Assembly: GCF_014197135.1 (NCBI RefSeq)
Contig: NZ_JACIFA010000015.1
Coordinates: forward strand, 1-64,000
Source: Sphingomonas zeae
GTDB lineage: Bacteria; Pseudomonadota; Alphaproteobacteria; Sphingomonadales; Sphingomonadaceae
Direction of reading: 5' to 3'
DNA length: 64,000 bases
The first letter of the stretch is position 1; every line of letters starts with the position of its first letter. A program made the translations under genes and the position numbers. The notes beneath the pieces were generated by a model. That model worked only from the letters and a program-made list of their open reading frames with translations. It was not told where the DNA came from and searched no databases. Positions 7,778 to 17,005 of this stretch are shown here, piece by piece.

Positions 7778-10659
7778 CCGTGACCCGCCGCACCCTGCTC
7801 GCCAGCGGGCTGGCCGCCCCGGCGCTGGGTACACCCGCCCTGGCTGCGAACCGCCCCGTGATGCTCGACAGCGGGGACGCGCCCGCGCCGTTCGAGGCGA
7901 TGCCCGAGCCGCCTTTCGTGGCGGACCCCGGCTTGCTGCGGCTGGACGACGGCTGGTTGTTCCACAAGGGCGACATCGCGGTGCCACCGATCTTGGGGCA
8001 TGAGGAAAGCTATCAGAATGCCAAGGCCGGGATCGCGCAGGGTGCGGCCGCCGTCAGCTATGACGACAGCGACTGGCGCGCGGTCGAGCTGCCGCATGAT
8101 TGGGCGATGGAGGAGGTGGTCGATCCCGCCGCCAATGTCGCGCAAGGGTATCGGCGACGCGGGATCGGCTGGTATCGCCGTACGCTGAAGCTGCCGACCG
8201 AGTGGCGTGGCCGGTATCTGGAGGTGCAGCTCGGTGCGGCGGCGACCAACGCCAAGGTCTGGTTCAACGGCGTTCTCGTGGCGCACAGCTTCAGCGGTTA
8301 CACCGCGATCCTGATCGACATCACCCCCTATGCCCGGTTCGGCGAGGAACTGAACACGCTGGCCGTTCGCGTCGATGCCGACACGATGGAGGGCTGGTGG
8401 TATGAGGGCGCAGGTCTATATCGCCACAACTGGTTGGCGGTGCGCGATGGCGTCAGCATCGTCACCGACGGCCTCCACGCCGACCCGCGGCGCAAAGATG
8501 CGGGTTGGGCGGTGCCGGTCGCGCTGACCGTCTCCAACATTCAAAAGATGGCAGCAACCGTCCGGGCCGAGGCGGTGCTGATCGACCCGAAGGGCCGCAC
8601 GATCGGTCGGGCGGAGACGGACGTCACGATCGATCCGCTTAAGACCGCCGAGGCAATGATGTCCATTCCGGTCGCGGCGCCGCAGCGCTGGTCGGTCGAT
8701 CAGCCGACCCTGTACCGGGTGGAGACGCGGCTGCTGCGCGACGGCAAGGCGATCGATGCCCGCGCCGCCCGGATCGGCTTTCGCGAGATCCGGTTCGACG
8801 CGGCGACCGGCTTTTACCTCAACGGCGTGGCGACCAAGATCAAGGGCGTGTGCGTCCATCAGGATCATGCCGGGGTGGGCGTCGCCATGCCCGATGCGAT
8901 GTGGGAATGGCGCATCCGGCGGCTGAAGGCCATGGGGTGCAACGCACTGCGCTGCTCGCACCACGCGCCCGCACCCGAACTGCTCGACGCTTGCGACCGG
9001 CTGGGGATGCTGGTCATGGACGAGAACCGCAACTTCAACCCCAGCCCCGATTACCTGCGCCAGTTGCAATGGCTGGTCCGCCGCGACCGGAACCGGCCGA
9101 GCGTCTTTCTGTGGTCGGTCTTCAACGAGGAGCCGATGCAGGGCACCGAACAGGGTTACGAGATGGTCCGTCGCATGGCCGAGGCGGTCAAGGAGCTCGA
9201 CATCTCGCGTCCCGTCACGGCGGCGATGAATGACGGGATGTTCTCCCCGCTCAACGTCTCGGACGCGGTCGATGTGATGGGCTTCAATTATCAGCATCGT
9301 CGCTACGACAGCTTCCACACCGCCCACCCGACCAAGCCGATGACCAGTTCGGAGGATACCAGCGCCTTCATGACGCGCGGCGTGTGGAAGACCGACATGG
9401 CCGCGCACGAGGTCAGCTCCTACGACACCGACGCCGCCGAATGGGGCCAGACCCATCACGAAAGCTGGCGGATGATCGAAACGCGGCCGTTCGTCGCGGG
9501 GACGTTCGTATGGACCGGCTTCGACTATCATGGCGAGCCGACGCCGTTCGAGTGGCCGACGACCAGCAGCGTGTTCGGCATCATGGATCTTTGCGGCTTT
9601 GCCAAGATGGCGTTTCACCTGCGCCGTGCGCAATGGGTTGACGATGCGCTGGCGCTCGCGATCGCGCCGCACTGGACCTGGCCAGGGCGCGAGGGGGAGG
9701 CGATCCGCGTGATCGCGCTGACCAATGCCGAGACGGTCGAGTTGAGGCTGAACGGCCAGTCGCTGGGCCAGAAAAAGGTCGACCGGCTGGCCATGCCAGA
9801 ATGGCAGGTGCCTTATAGCCCCGGACGGCTGGAGGCGGTCGGCTATCGCGGCGGGCGCGAGGTGTCGCGTACCGCCGTTGAGACGGCGGGCAAGGCCGTC
9901 GCCTTGAAGCTGGTGGCGGATCGTGGCGGAATGCTGGGCACGGGCAGCGATGTTCAACCCTTCACCGTGATGGCGGTCGATGCGCGCGGGCAGGTGGTGC
10001 CCGATGCTGATGCGCTTGTCCGCTTCCGAGTGACTCGGGGCGCGGTGATCGGCGTTGGCAATGGCGATCCGAACGATCATGATTCCGAGGTCGTACCCGC
10101 GCGTCGCCTGTTCCACGGCCTCGCCCAGGCGCTGGTCTGCGCTGAGGCGGGGGCGGGCAGGCTGATCGTCGAGGCGAGCGCACCGGGACTGAAACCGGCG
10201 CGTGCCACGGTGCGGGTGATCGCCGCCGAGCCGCTGCCCGCGCTGCCCGCGACGCGCCCGGTGGCGATGCTGACCGACTGGAAGCGGAGCGACTTCACCG
10301 CGACGCGGCCCGATCCGCTGCGGCGCTATGCAGGCAACGACATGAACAGCCTGGTCTATGCGCGGCCCGGACGGCTGGAGGGGCCGGGCGAGGGCGTCTG
10401 GTCGACCTATCGCACCAGCTTCAAGCCGCGCCGCCGGGTGGCGGAACAGGGCGGGGCGGTGGTCTTTGCCGAGGTCGTCGGGCGAGCGCAGGCCTGGGTC
10501 GACGGGATTAAGCGAGCGGAGAAGACGGACTTTGCAGGCGCGCCGTTGGTAGTCCCGTTCCCGGCCGGGGTGGGCGAGCGGCAGGTGGTGCTGGTCGTGG
10601 AAGCGGAGCCGGGCAAGGCTTCGGGATTGGGGCGGACGATTTCGGTGCGGGAGCGTTGA
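7774..10659 (+). CDS. GH2 beta-galactosidase family protein, Tat-exported
   Basis: 961 residues from the ATG that overlaps the GH115 stop; this start was chosen over an upstream in-frame ATG because it gives a clean Tat signal (TRRTLLASGLAAPALG). Order: GH2 sugar-binding jelly roll (LPHDWAMEE, GIGWYRRTL), immunoglobulin-like domain, TIM barrel, then extra C-terminal domains. The acid/base is the first Glu of FNEEP (about residue 452). The nucleophile candidate is Glu in MTSSED (about 527). GH2 covers beta-galactosidases, beta-glucuronidases and beta-mannosidases; the layout resembles the beta-galactosidase-like DUF4982/DUF4981 types. Coupling with GH115 suggests successive action on the same glycan. 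Confidence 0.88.
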   Translation: MTVTRRTLLASGLAAPALGTPALAANRPVMLDSGDAPAPFEAMPEPPFVADPGLLRLDDGWLFHKGDIAVPPILGHEESYQNAKAGIAQGAAAVSYDDSDWRAVELPHDWAMEEVVDPAANVAQGYRRRGIGWYRRTLKLPTEWRGRYLEVQLGAAATNAKVWFNGVLVAHSFSGYTAILIDITPYARFGEELNTLAVRVDADTMEGWWYEGAGLYRHNWLAVRDGVSIVTDGLHADPRRKDAGWAVPVALTVSNIQKMAATVRAEAVLIDPKGRTIGRAETDVTIDPLKTAEAMMSIPVAAPQRWSVDQPTLYRVETRLLRDGKAIDARAARIGFREIRFDAATGFYLNGVATKIKGVCVHQDHAGVGVAMPDAMWEWRIRRLKAMGCNALRCSHHAPAPELLDACDRLGMLVMDENRNFNPSPDYLRQLQWLVRRDRNRPSVFLWSVFNEEPMQGTEQGYEMVRRMAEAVKELDISRPVTAAMNDGMFSPLNVSDAVDVMGFNYQHRRYDSFHTAHPTKPMTSSEDTSAFMTRGVWKTDMAAHEVSSYDTDAAEWGQTHHESWRMIETRPFVAGTFVWTGFDYHGEPTPFEWPTTSSVFGIMDLCGFAKMAFHLRRAQWVDDALALAIAPHWTWPGREGEAIRVIALTNAETVELRLNGQSLGQKKVDRLAMPEWQVPYSPGRLEAVGYRGGREVSRTAVETAGKAVALKLVADRGGMLGTGSDVQPFTVMAVDARGQVVPDADALVRFRVTRGAVIGVGNGDPNDHDSEVVPARRLFHGLAQALVCAEAGAGRLIVEASAPGLKPARATVRVIAAEPLPALPATRPVAMLTDWKRSDFTATRPDPLRRYAGNDMNSLVYARPGRLEGPGEGVWSTYRTSFKPRRRVAEQGGAVVFAEVVGRAQAWVDGIKRAEKTDFAGAPLVVPFPAGVGERQVVLVVEAEPGKASGLGRTISVRER

Positions 10660-10667
10660 CCCGTGCG

Positions 10668-10728
10668 CTTCGACTTCGCTCAGCGTGAACGGAATTCACC
10701 CCTCCGTTCAGCCCGAGCGAAGTCGAAG
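10668..10728. repeat. Long inverted repeat, likely shared terminator
   Basis: Two 25-nt arms (CTTCGACTTCGCTCAGCGTG.. and its near-perfect complement at 10704-10728) surround an 11-nt loop between the convergent GH2 and acetyltransferase genes. The CTTCGACTTCGCTC core is a commonly seen dispersed intergenic palindrome in sphingomonads. It probably ends transcription from both sides. Confidence 0.65.
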
Positions 10729-10736
10729 GCCAAGGG

Positions 10737-11852
10737 TCACACCTTCAGAATGATCCCCTTGCGATCCAGCACCCACCCGAACGCGCAGCAGATCAGCGTA
10801 TAGGCGAGAGCGCAGAGCAGCGACCCGACCGGTCCCGGTGCGATCGGCTGGAAGCCGTTGAGGCCGACCCAGGTGTAAAGCCCCACACCGTCGACATGGA
10901 CCAACTCCAACACGACGACGAGCAGTTCGGAAAAGAGATAGATGGCCAGCGGATTGCGCCCCAGCATCTGAAGGAAGGAGCGCCCGAGCGTCACGCCCCG
11001 CACCTCGACCAGCCAGAGCGTCGCGCCCAGCAGGATCAGGTCGAGCCCGACGGTCAGCGCGACGAACGTGCCGGTCCACAGCTTCTTGCCGATCGGCAGG
11101 ACCGGCGCGAACAGCAATGCGACGACGACCAGCGCGGCCCCGATCGCCGCCAGCTTCCCGACCGTCGCGCCATGCTTGCCCCAGCGCTGGATGGCGAGGC
11201 CGGTCAGATAGCCCGCGATCACATTGGCGGTCGCCGGCAGGGTGCCGAGCAGCCCCTCGGGATCGAAGCCATGGTCCTTCTTGTAAAGATGCTCCGGCCC
11301 GATCAACCACAGGTCGAACAGCGTCCCTGCATTCCTATAGCGCCCGAACGCCTCGCCCGCCGGGCTGAGGCCGACCAGGATCGCCCAATGCGCCACAACC
11401 AGCCCGATGGCGACCATGAGCAAATGGCTCGGCCGCAGATAGCGGGCAAGGAGAGCCCCCAGCAAATAGCAGAGCGCGATGCGTTGCAGCACGCCGGTCA
11501 GCCGGGTGTCGGCAAAGGGCTTGGCGACCCAGCTGCCGTCCGCCTGATGGGCGACGAAGGGGAACCAGTACATCAGCACGCCGAGCAGGAAGATCAAAGC
11601 GGCGCGCTTGAACACCCGGCGCAGGAAGACATGCTCGGGCATCGGTCGGGTCAGCGCGAAGCTCATCGCGTTGCCGACCGCGAACAGGAAGCTGGGATAG
11701 ATCAGGTCGGCGAGCGTAAAGCCGATCCACGGCGCGTGCTGCAACTGGCTGAACGCGCCGCCCGCGCCTGCCGTGTTGACCACGATCATCAGGAAGATGG
11801 TCGCGCCCCGGAACATGTCGAGTGAGGCGAAGCGCTCGGGTCTGGCGGTCAT
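10737..11852 (-). CDS. Heparan-alpha-glucosaminide N-acetyltransferase-like membrane protein (DUF5009)
   Basis: 371 residues from MTARPERF, chosen because the ATG lies 5 bp after the GH89 stop; the frame is open further upstream inside GH89. About ten hydrophobic segments span the protein. The first loop reads QLQHAPWIGFTLADLIYPSF, closely matching human HGSNAT (HASWNGLTVADLVFPW), including the active-site histidine (H269 in human). HGSNAT moves an acetyl group from cytosolic acetyl-CoA across the membrane onto the free amine of terminal glucosamine. Here it follows the GH89 gene directly, so acetylation could prepare substrate for that enzyme. Transport direction and acceptor are inferred. 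The annotation could also be given as DUF1624/YeiB-like acyltransferase. Confidence 0.8.
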   Translation of the reverse strand: MTARPERFASLDMFRGATIFLMIVVNTAGAGGAFSQLQHAPWIGFTLADLIYPSFLFAVGNAMSFALTRPMPEHVFLRRVFKRAALIFLLGVLMYWFPFVAHQADGSWVAKPFADTRLTGVLQRIALCYLLGALLARYLRPSHLLMVAIGLVVAHWAILVGLSPAGEAFGRYRNAGTLFDLWLIGPEHLYKKDHGFDPEGLLGTLPATANVIAGYLTGLAIQRWGKHGATVGKLAAIGAALVVVALLFAPVLPIGKKLWTGTFVALTVGLDLILLGATLWLVEVRGVTLGRSFLQMLGRNPLAIYLFSELLVVVLELVHVDGVGLYTWVGLNGFQPIAPGPVGSLLCALAYTLICCAFGWVLDRKGIILKV

Positions 11853-11857
11853 GATCG

Positions 11858-14152
11858 TCACCGGGCGGTCTCCATCATCAACGCGCGCGCCTCGGCGACC
11901 GGGTCGGCGGGCGTTATGGCCTTGTAGGAGCGTCGCGAGGCGACCCACGCCTTTTCCCAATCAAGCAGCTTGGCCGTGAAGGCGGCATCGTCGACCGGCC
12001 GCTCGGCCAGCGCGGCGGCGCGCGCCTCGGTCAGATAACGGGTCCAGCGCGGCAGATAATAATCGGCATACATGCCTGCCCAGGCCTTGGACGCATAATC
12101 GCCCAGATGGCCGCGCCCGCCCCAGATCGTCACCTGCGCCTTGGCATTCTGTTCGTAAGCGCTTTTCTCGGCGGGGGTGTCGCCATAGGCCCGCGCATCG
12201 GCGATCCAGCTGGCCAGACTCTCCTGCTGTCCGCCGATCAGATGGTCGATGGCAAGTGCGAGAACCTTGACCCGCGCCGTTTCGCGGTCCCCGGCGGCGA
12301 CGTCGCCTTTCTGATAGGCGGCAACGCCGGCCTTCACGCTGTCGTCGAGCGACAGGCTGGCGGCGTGGCGGGTCAGGTCGACCAGATCGTAACGGTAGAG
12401 CGGGCTCTTGCCATAGGCAGGCGCGAGTTTGAGCATGGCGGCGATCCCGGCGCGCAGCCTGATGCGGTCGCCCGGCTCGGCGGGATAGGTCGGCGCATCG
12501 GCGGCCGGTCGTTTGAAGAACAGATACGCGCCGGCCCGCTCGTTCCACCAGCGCGGGGTCCAGTAGCGGACGTCATAGGCGCCCGCGACGACATCCTGCC
12601 ACGCCGCGATCATTGCGGGATCGCTCCGTCCATAGCGGGCGGCAGTGTACCGGCTCAGCCAGGGCGCCATCGCCATGTCCGTGCCCGGCCAGGCAACGTC
12701 ATAGGCATAGTCATAGACCAGGCTGTTATTGTGGAGCCCTTCGGGGAACAGTCCGAAGCCGCGCACATGGCCGCGGCCCTTGTCCGCGAACAGCGCGGCG
12801 ACATCGCGGCGGTAGAAATCCGGCGCGCCGTACACGGGGTTGCTGCCGCCATAATTATGGACATAGCCATAGACCCAGCTCTTGCCGTCAAACCCGTTCG
12901 TGGTCTTCCAGATGCCGGGATAGCGGTCGTTGCCGATGTCGAGGATCAGCATCTTCTCGTTCGGCACGTCGCGCAGGAAGGCGGCGATGGCGTCGGGCGT
13001 CCAGAATTTCTTGTCCGCGCCGAACAGCCAGCCCTGCATCACCCAGGTGGCTCCCGGCGCGGCGGCGGCGATCGAGGCGTATAGCCGCTGGCCATAAGCG
13101 GCCAGCCGGGCGTCGCGGACCTCGCGGGGCAGGGCGGCCGCCTTGGTCGCGGCATCGAGCGCGGGCGTGTTGGCGGTCGCGTCGCCGTACGAGGCATGGG
13201 CGGTGTCGCTGCCATCCTCAGCGATCGGCGGCACCATCTCGTTGAAGGCGTCGGCGAGGTAGTAAGTCCCCGGCCCGTACTCGGCGGTGTAGAGTTGCAG
13301 GAACCGCTTGGCGAGCGGCGCGAAAAGGGGGTCGGACGGGCCGAGCCAATAGGTGCCCTCAAATCCTTCCCAGGACCGCATCTTGTAGATGCGCGCCTTG
13401 GGATGCGCCTCCGCAAAGGCCTTGGGCACGTAACCAGCGAAGGCGGGCAGGATGGGGGTCATGCCCAAGCTGCGCATCCGGGTGAGGATACGCTTTTGCA
13501 GATCGTGTTTCTTGTCGATCCAACCGTTCGGCAGGGGCGCGCGATAGCCTTCGATATTGCCCATGCGCTGCCATGGCAGGAAGGCGGGGCCGGAGAAATG
13601 CTGGGCCAGTTGCGCCTCGCTCAACCCCTGTTCTCGCCAAAGCTGGCGCCAGACATAATCCTGCCCCTCCATGGCGAGCGGCATGTCGACGCCGTGGACG
13701 GCCATCGCGTCGATCTCCCGCTCCCAGCGCGGCCAGCCCCACCAGGGCGTGGTATAGCCGAAGGTGCAGGTATTCAGGTAGGCGCGGAACGCAAAGGGCG
13801 AGGATACCCAGCCGCTGTCGCCGGGCGTCAGGCGGCTCATCGGGCCGACGCGCTTGCCTTCCCAGCTGATCGACAGCCGCCCTTGTGTGTTCAGCGTCGC
13901 GGCGGCCCCGCGCACGGCCGCGATCGGGGACGAGGCTTCGACATGCAGCCGGTCATGATCGACCCGGACGCGGTAGCGGGGGGCCGACGATGGCGCGATC
14001 GAAATAACGACCTGTCGCTCTGGCACGCCCAAGCGTTGGAGGGCGGCGCGTGCGGCTTGTGCGCCATCGCCCTGGGCGTGGGCGACCGAGGTCGTAAGGA
14101 ACAGGGTGCCGATCAGGCCGAGCGTCTTGGGAGAGGTCATCACGGGCGGCAT
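11858..14152 (-). CDS. GH89 alpha-N-acetylglucosaminidase (NAGLU-like)
   Basis: 764 residues with a signal peptide ending AHAQG. After an N-terminal mixed domain, the barrel begins at FRAYLNTCTFGYTTPWWGW, the GH89 hallmark. Both catalytic glutamates are visible in context: DAFNEMVPP (human NAGLU E316 region, DTFNEMQPP) and LFPEGLHNN (human E446 region, APEGISQN). GH89 enzymes release terminal alpha-linked GlcNAc. The C-terminal helical domain follows. It lies downstream of the TonB receptor with an intervening terminator and 5 bp before the acetyltransferase gene, so the GH89-acetyltransferase pair is one unit. Confidence 0.92.
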   Translation of the reverse strand: MPPVMTSPKTLGLIGTLFLTTSVAHAQGDGAQAARAALQRLGVPERQVVISIAPSSAPRYRVRVDHDRLHVEASSPIAAVRGAAATLNTQGRLSISWEGKRVGPMSRLTPGDSGWVSSPFAFRAYLNTCTFGYTTPWWGWPRWEREIDAMAVHGVDMPLAMEGQDYVWRQLWREQGLSEAQLAQHFSGPAFLPWQRMGNIEGYRAPLPNGWIDKKHDLQKRILTRMRSLGMTPILPAFAGYVPKAFAEAHPKARIYKMRSWEGFEGTYWLGPSDPLFAPLAKRFLQLYTAEYGPGTYYLADAFNEMVPPIAEDGSDTAHASYGDATANTPALDAATKAAALPREVRDARLAAYGQRLYASIAAAAPGATWVMQGWLFGADKKFWTPDAIAAFLRDVPNEKMLILDIGNDRYPGIWKTTNGFDGKSWVYGYVHNYGGSNPVYGAPDFYRRDVAALFADKGRGHVRGFGLFPEGLHNNSLVYDYAYDVAWPGTDMAMAPWLSRYTAARYGRSDPAMIAAWQDVVAGAYDVRYWTPRWWNERAGAYLFFKRPAADAPTYPAEPGDRIRLRAGIAAMLKLAPAYGKSPLYRYDLVDLTRHAASLSLDDSVKAGVAAYQKGDVAAGDRETARVKVLALAIDHLIGGQQESLASWIADARAYGDTPAEKSAYEQNAKAQVTIWGGRGHLGDYASKAWAGMYADYYLPRWTRYLTEARAAALAERPVDDAAFTAKLLDWEKAWVASRRSYKAITPADPVAEARALMMETAR

Positions 14153-14163
14153 TGTCCCCGGTT

Positions 14164-14211
14164 AAAAAGAAAAGGGAAGGGCGGACCAGCCCGCACGGCG
14201 GCCCGCCCTTC
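14164..14211 (-). terminator. Terminator after the TonB receptor gene
   Basis: On the minus strand GAAGGGCGG pairs with CCGCCCTTC around an 18-nt partly self-paired interior and is followed directly by CCCTTTTCTTTTT. It sits 10 nt after the receptor stop and before GH89, so it would limit read-through and lower GH89 expression relative to the receptor. Confidence 0.7.
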
Positions 14212-14221
14212 AGGGGGGAGG

Positions 14222-17005
14222 TCAGAACCGCGTCGACGCCGAGAGATAGAAGGTGCGCCCCGTCCGGCTGGCGAGCTGGAAGGTGTTCGCGTTCGTCTGA
14301 TAGGCGTCTTCGTGGGTGTTGTTCAGGTTGATGACGCCCGCCGTGAAGCTGAGATAGCTGGCCGGATTGAAGCCCAGCGCCAGGTCCATCTGGGTACGCG
14401 GACGCACCACATGGGTCAGGCCGCCATTGACGAAGAAGCTGGACGCCGCGTCCTGAACGTAGGAGCTGCGGTGATTGACCGACAGCCGGACGCTGAACAT
14501 CTCGTTTTCCCAATAGGGCGTCACGTTCCAGGTCAGCTTGGACAGGTCGCGCAGGTTGAAGCCGGTGCCGATCGCGCTGGCATCGGTGTCGACCACCGTG
14601 ACGTTGCCGACCGCGCCGAAGCCCTTGACGGGCAGGATCGCGTCGAAATTCTGCGACGCACCGAGCTCCAGGCCCTTGATATGGATGACCCGGTCGTCGT
14701 TCAGCACCCGGCTGAAGCTGTAGTCGGTCTTCAGGTCCGCCGACTGGCAGTCGCTGACCACGCCGTTCAGGGCCACGCCGTCATAGGAGGACGGGCAGTA
14801 GAATTGCGTGAAGGTGCCGTTCTTCACCGCCTTGTAGAAACCGGCGAGCGTGATCGAGTTACCCTTGCCGTGATAATATTCGAGGCTGATGTCCAGCTGG
14901 TTGGCGGTCAGCGGCTTTAACCGGCTCTCGCCCTGCGCGACCGAGACGCTGGGGCGCAGGCTGGTGGTGACGCGGGTGATGGTGTCGGCCATCTGCGTCT
15001 GGCTGTTCAGCAGCGGGCGGACCAGCACCTTGGCCGCCGCGATGCGGGCGACGAGGTGCGACGTGACGTCCAGCGCGAAGCTGGCGCTGGGCAGGACGTT
15101 GCCATAATCCTGCACCACATGCTGCTGGCCGAGCAGCGTCGCATTGCTGTCGGTGCCGTTGGTCAGGCTGCTGGTGACGTTCTGGTGGGTATGTTCGTAG
15201 CGAACGCCGATATTGCCGCGCACCGGCAGGTTGAACAGCGTGCCGTCGATATTCGCCATCGCATAGACCGCCGGAATATAGCGATCGACCTTATAGGTGT
15301 TGGGCCAATCGGGCGTGTCGGGGACGCTGATGCCCTTGTCGCGCAGGATCTGCTGCCACAGCGGCGCATTGACCGACAGGAAGCTGCTAGGGATCGCCAT
15401 CGATCCGCCCAGGAAGTTGTTCACCAGCACACCCGTCTTGGACAGATCGGGGATCCAGGCGAATTCGGGATAGGTCACGGGATCGGTGACATCGGCGTCG
15501 CGGTCGTGGCGATAGGCCTTGGTGGCGAAGCTCTCGTGATGATATTTCGCGCCAAAGACCAGCGCCTTGATCCCGTGCCAGTCGAGGTCCTGCGTCAGGT
15601 CGGTCTGGATCGCACGGTCGCGGGCCGACTGAATATGCGTCGCGCCGTCGACAAAGGCGTACCAGGTGCGGTTCGCCATGTTGTAGATCGATCCGTCGGT
15701 CAGGCTCGCGGTGTTCCACTTGACGTTGAACGGATCTGAAATGTCGAGCTGGCCGCCGTTCGCAAAGCGCACCTCGTCGATCGTTGCCCATTCGTACAGT
15801 TTGGCGTCGCCCTGGGTATAATGGCCGATCGCGCGAATATGGGTGGTGTCGGTCGGGCTCCAGTTAACGGTGCCGGTATAGGCCTGGGTCTGGAGGTTGC
15901 GCAGTTCGGGCTGGTCGTTGTTGTCGACGTTGAAGTTGCTGATATTGATATTGTTCGCGACGCCATTGGCGGTGCTGTTGACCGTCACCGCCGAGGCGGC
16001 CCAGCGGCCGAACACCATCTGGCGCGTATCGTATCGGGTATGGTCGCGCGAATACTCGCCCTGCAGCAGGACTTCGAAATTGTCCTGCGGCTTCCACTGG
16101 ATCGCGCCGCTGCCCATCAGCTGCTCGGTATCGCGGTCGATCCGGCGATAGCGCAGATTGCCGGGCACCTGTGCGTCGGGGGCGCCCGCCACCGCGCCCG
16201 GCTGGTACCAGTTCTTGATGAACAGATAGTCGCCGCGATCCTTCAGCTTCTGATAGCCGACGTCCAGCATGACGCCGATCGTTTCGTCGGCGAAGCGCTT
16301 GATATAGGCGGCGTTGACCTTGGGCGTCGCGGCCTTGCGATAGTCGGAATAATAGCCCTTGATCCCGGCGATAAAGCTCGGACCCTTATAGGCCAGCGGC
16401 TTGACCGTATCGATGTTGACGGTGCCGGCCAGGCCGCCGGTGTCCATGTCGGCGGTCGGCGACTTGATGACCTGGATCGCGCTCGCCAGATCGGTCTGGA
16501 TGATGTCGTAGCGGAAGCCGTCCTTGAAGTCCGCGCTGGCGAAGGTCTGGCCGTTGATCGTGGTGCGCGCATATTGCGGCCCGAGGCCACGAATGCTGAT
16601 CGTCGAGCCACGTCCGTTGATGTTGGACATCTGCACGCCGGCGATACGCTGGATCGCTTCGGTGATGTTCTGGGCGGGAAACTTGCCGATGTCCTCCGAC
16701 GAGATGCCGTCGGTGATGCGGATATCGTTGCGCTTGGCGGCGAGCGCGGAGGCGATGCTCTGACGATAGCCGGTGACGGTAATCTCGTTCTGGCCGCCGT
16801 CCCCGGCGGTGTCGGTCTGCGGCGTGGCCTGTCCGACATCGGCGGCGGCAGTGACGCTGGCAGCAGGAACGGCCGGGCCGTTCGTCTGCGCCGTGGCGGA
16901 CGCGGCGATCATCGCCGAGGCCGCCCATGCCGCGGTAAAGGCCGTCGTCTGAAGCAACCCTTTGCGCCAATGGCGCGAGACGTCGTTGCACGGTGACATA
17001 GTCAT
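14222..17005 (-). CDS. TonB-dependent receptor of the glycan cluster
   Basis: 927 residues from the ATG at 17005, preceded by GGAGGGAAAGAGC; an upstream in-frame ATG at 17200 lacks such a site. Signal peptide (TTAFTAAWAASAMIAAS) ends near ASATAQ. The plug domain contains ITDGISSEDIGKFPAQNITE and QMSNINGRGSTISIRGLG, the pattern of the Xanthomonas/Caulobacter-type TonB receptor family. The protein ends in Phe (ASTRF), as expected for an outer-membrane barrel. It should import an oligosaccharide using TonB-ExbBD energy. It is the only receptor in the cluster and precedes GH89 and the acetyltransferase on the same strand, so its ligand is probably the glycan these enzymes trim. Confidence 0.9.
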   Translation of the reverse strand: MTMSPCNDVSRHWRKGLLQTTAFTAAWAASAMIAASATAQTNGPAVPAASVTAAADVGQATPQTDTAGDGGQNEITVTGYRQSIASALAAKRNDIRITDGISSEDIGKFPAQNITEAIQRIAGVQMSNINGRGSTISIRGLGPQYARTTINGQTFASADFKDGFRYDIIQTDLASAIQVIKSPTADMDTGGLAGTVNIDTVKPLAYKGPSFIAGIKGYYSDYRKAATPKVNAAYIKRFADETIGVMLDVGYQKLKDRGDYLFIKNWYQPGAVAGAPDAQVPGNLRYRRIDRDTEQLMGSGAIQWKPQDNFEVLLQGEYSRDHTRYDTRQMVFGRWAASAVTVNSTANGVANNINISNFNVDNNDQPELRNLQTQAYTGTVNWSPTDTTHIRAIGHYTQGDAKLYEWATIDEVRFANGGQLDISDPFNVKWNTASLTDGSIYNMANRTWYAFVDGATHIQSARDRAIQTDLTQDLDWHGIKALVFGAKYHHESFATKAYRHDRDADVTDPVTYPEFAWIPDLSKTGVLVNNFLGGSMAIPSSFLSVNAPLWQQILRDKGISVPDTPDWPNTYKVDRYIPAVYAMANIDGTLFNLPVRGNIGVRYEHTHQNVTSSLTNGTDSNATLLGQQHVVQDYGNVLPSASFALDVTSHLVARIAAAKVLVRPLLNSQTQMADTITRVTTSLRPSVSVAQGESRLKPLTANQLDISLEYYHGKGNSITLAGFYKAVKNGTFTQFYCPSSYDGVALNGVVSDCQSADLKTDYSFSRVLNDDRVIHIKGLELGASQNFDAILPVKGFGAVGNVTVVDTDASAIGTGFNLRDLSKLTWNVTPYWENEMFSVRLSVNHRSSYVQDAASSFFVNGGLTHVVRPRTQMDLALGFNPASYLSFTAGVINLNNTHEDAYQTNANTFQLASRTGRTFYLSASTRF

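Noticed and set aside
8416..10116. A 566-codon minus-strand frame over the GH2 gene
   Set aside because: His/Arg/Asp-rich antisense translation without family features.
13196..14920. A 574-codon plus-strand frame over GH89 and the TonB receptor
   Set aside because: Spans two clear minus-strand genes and their terminator; no domain.
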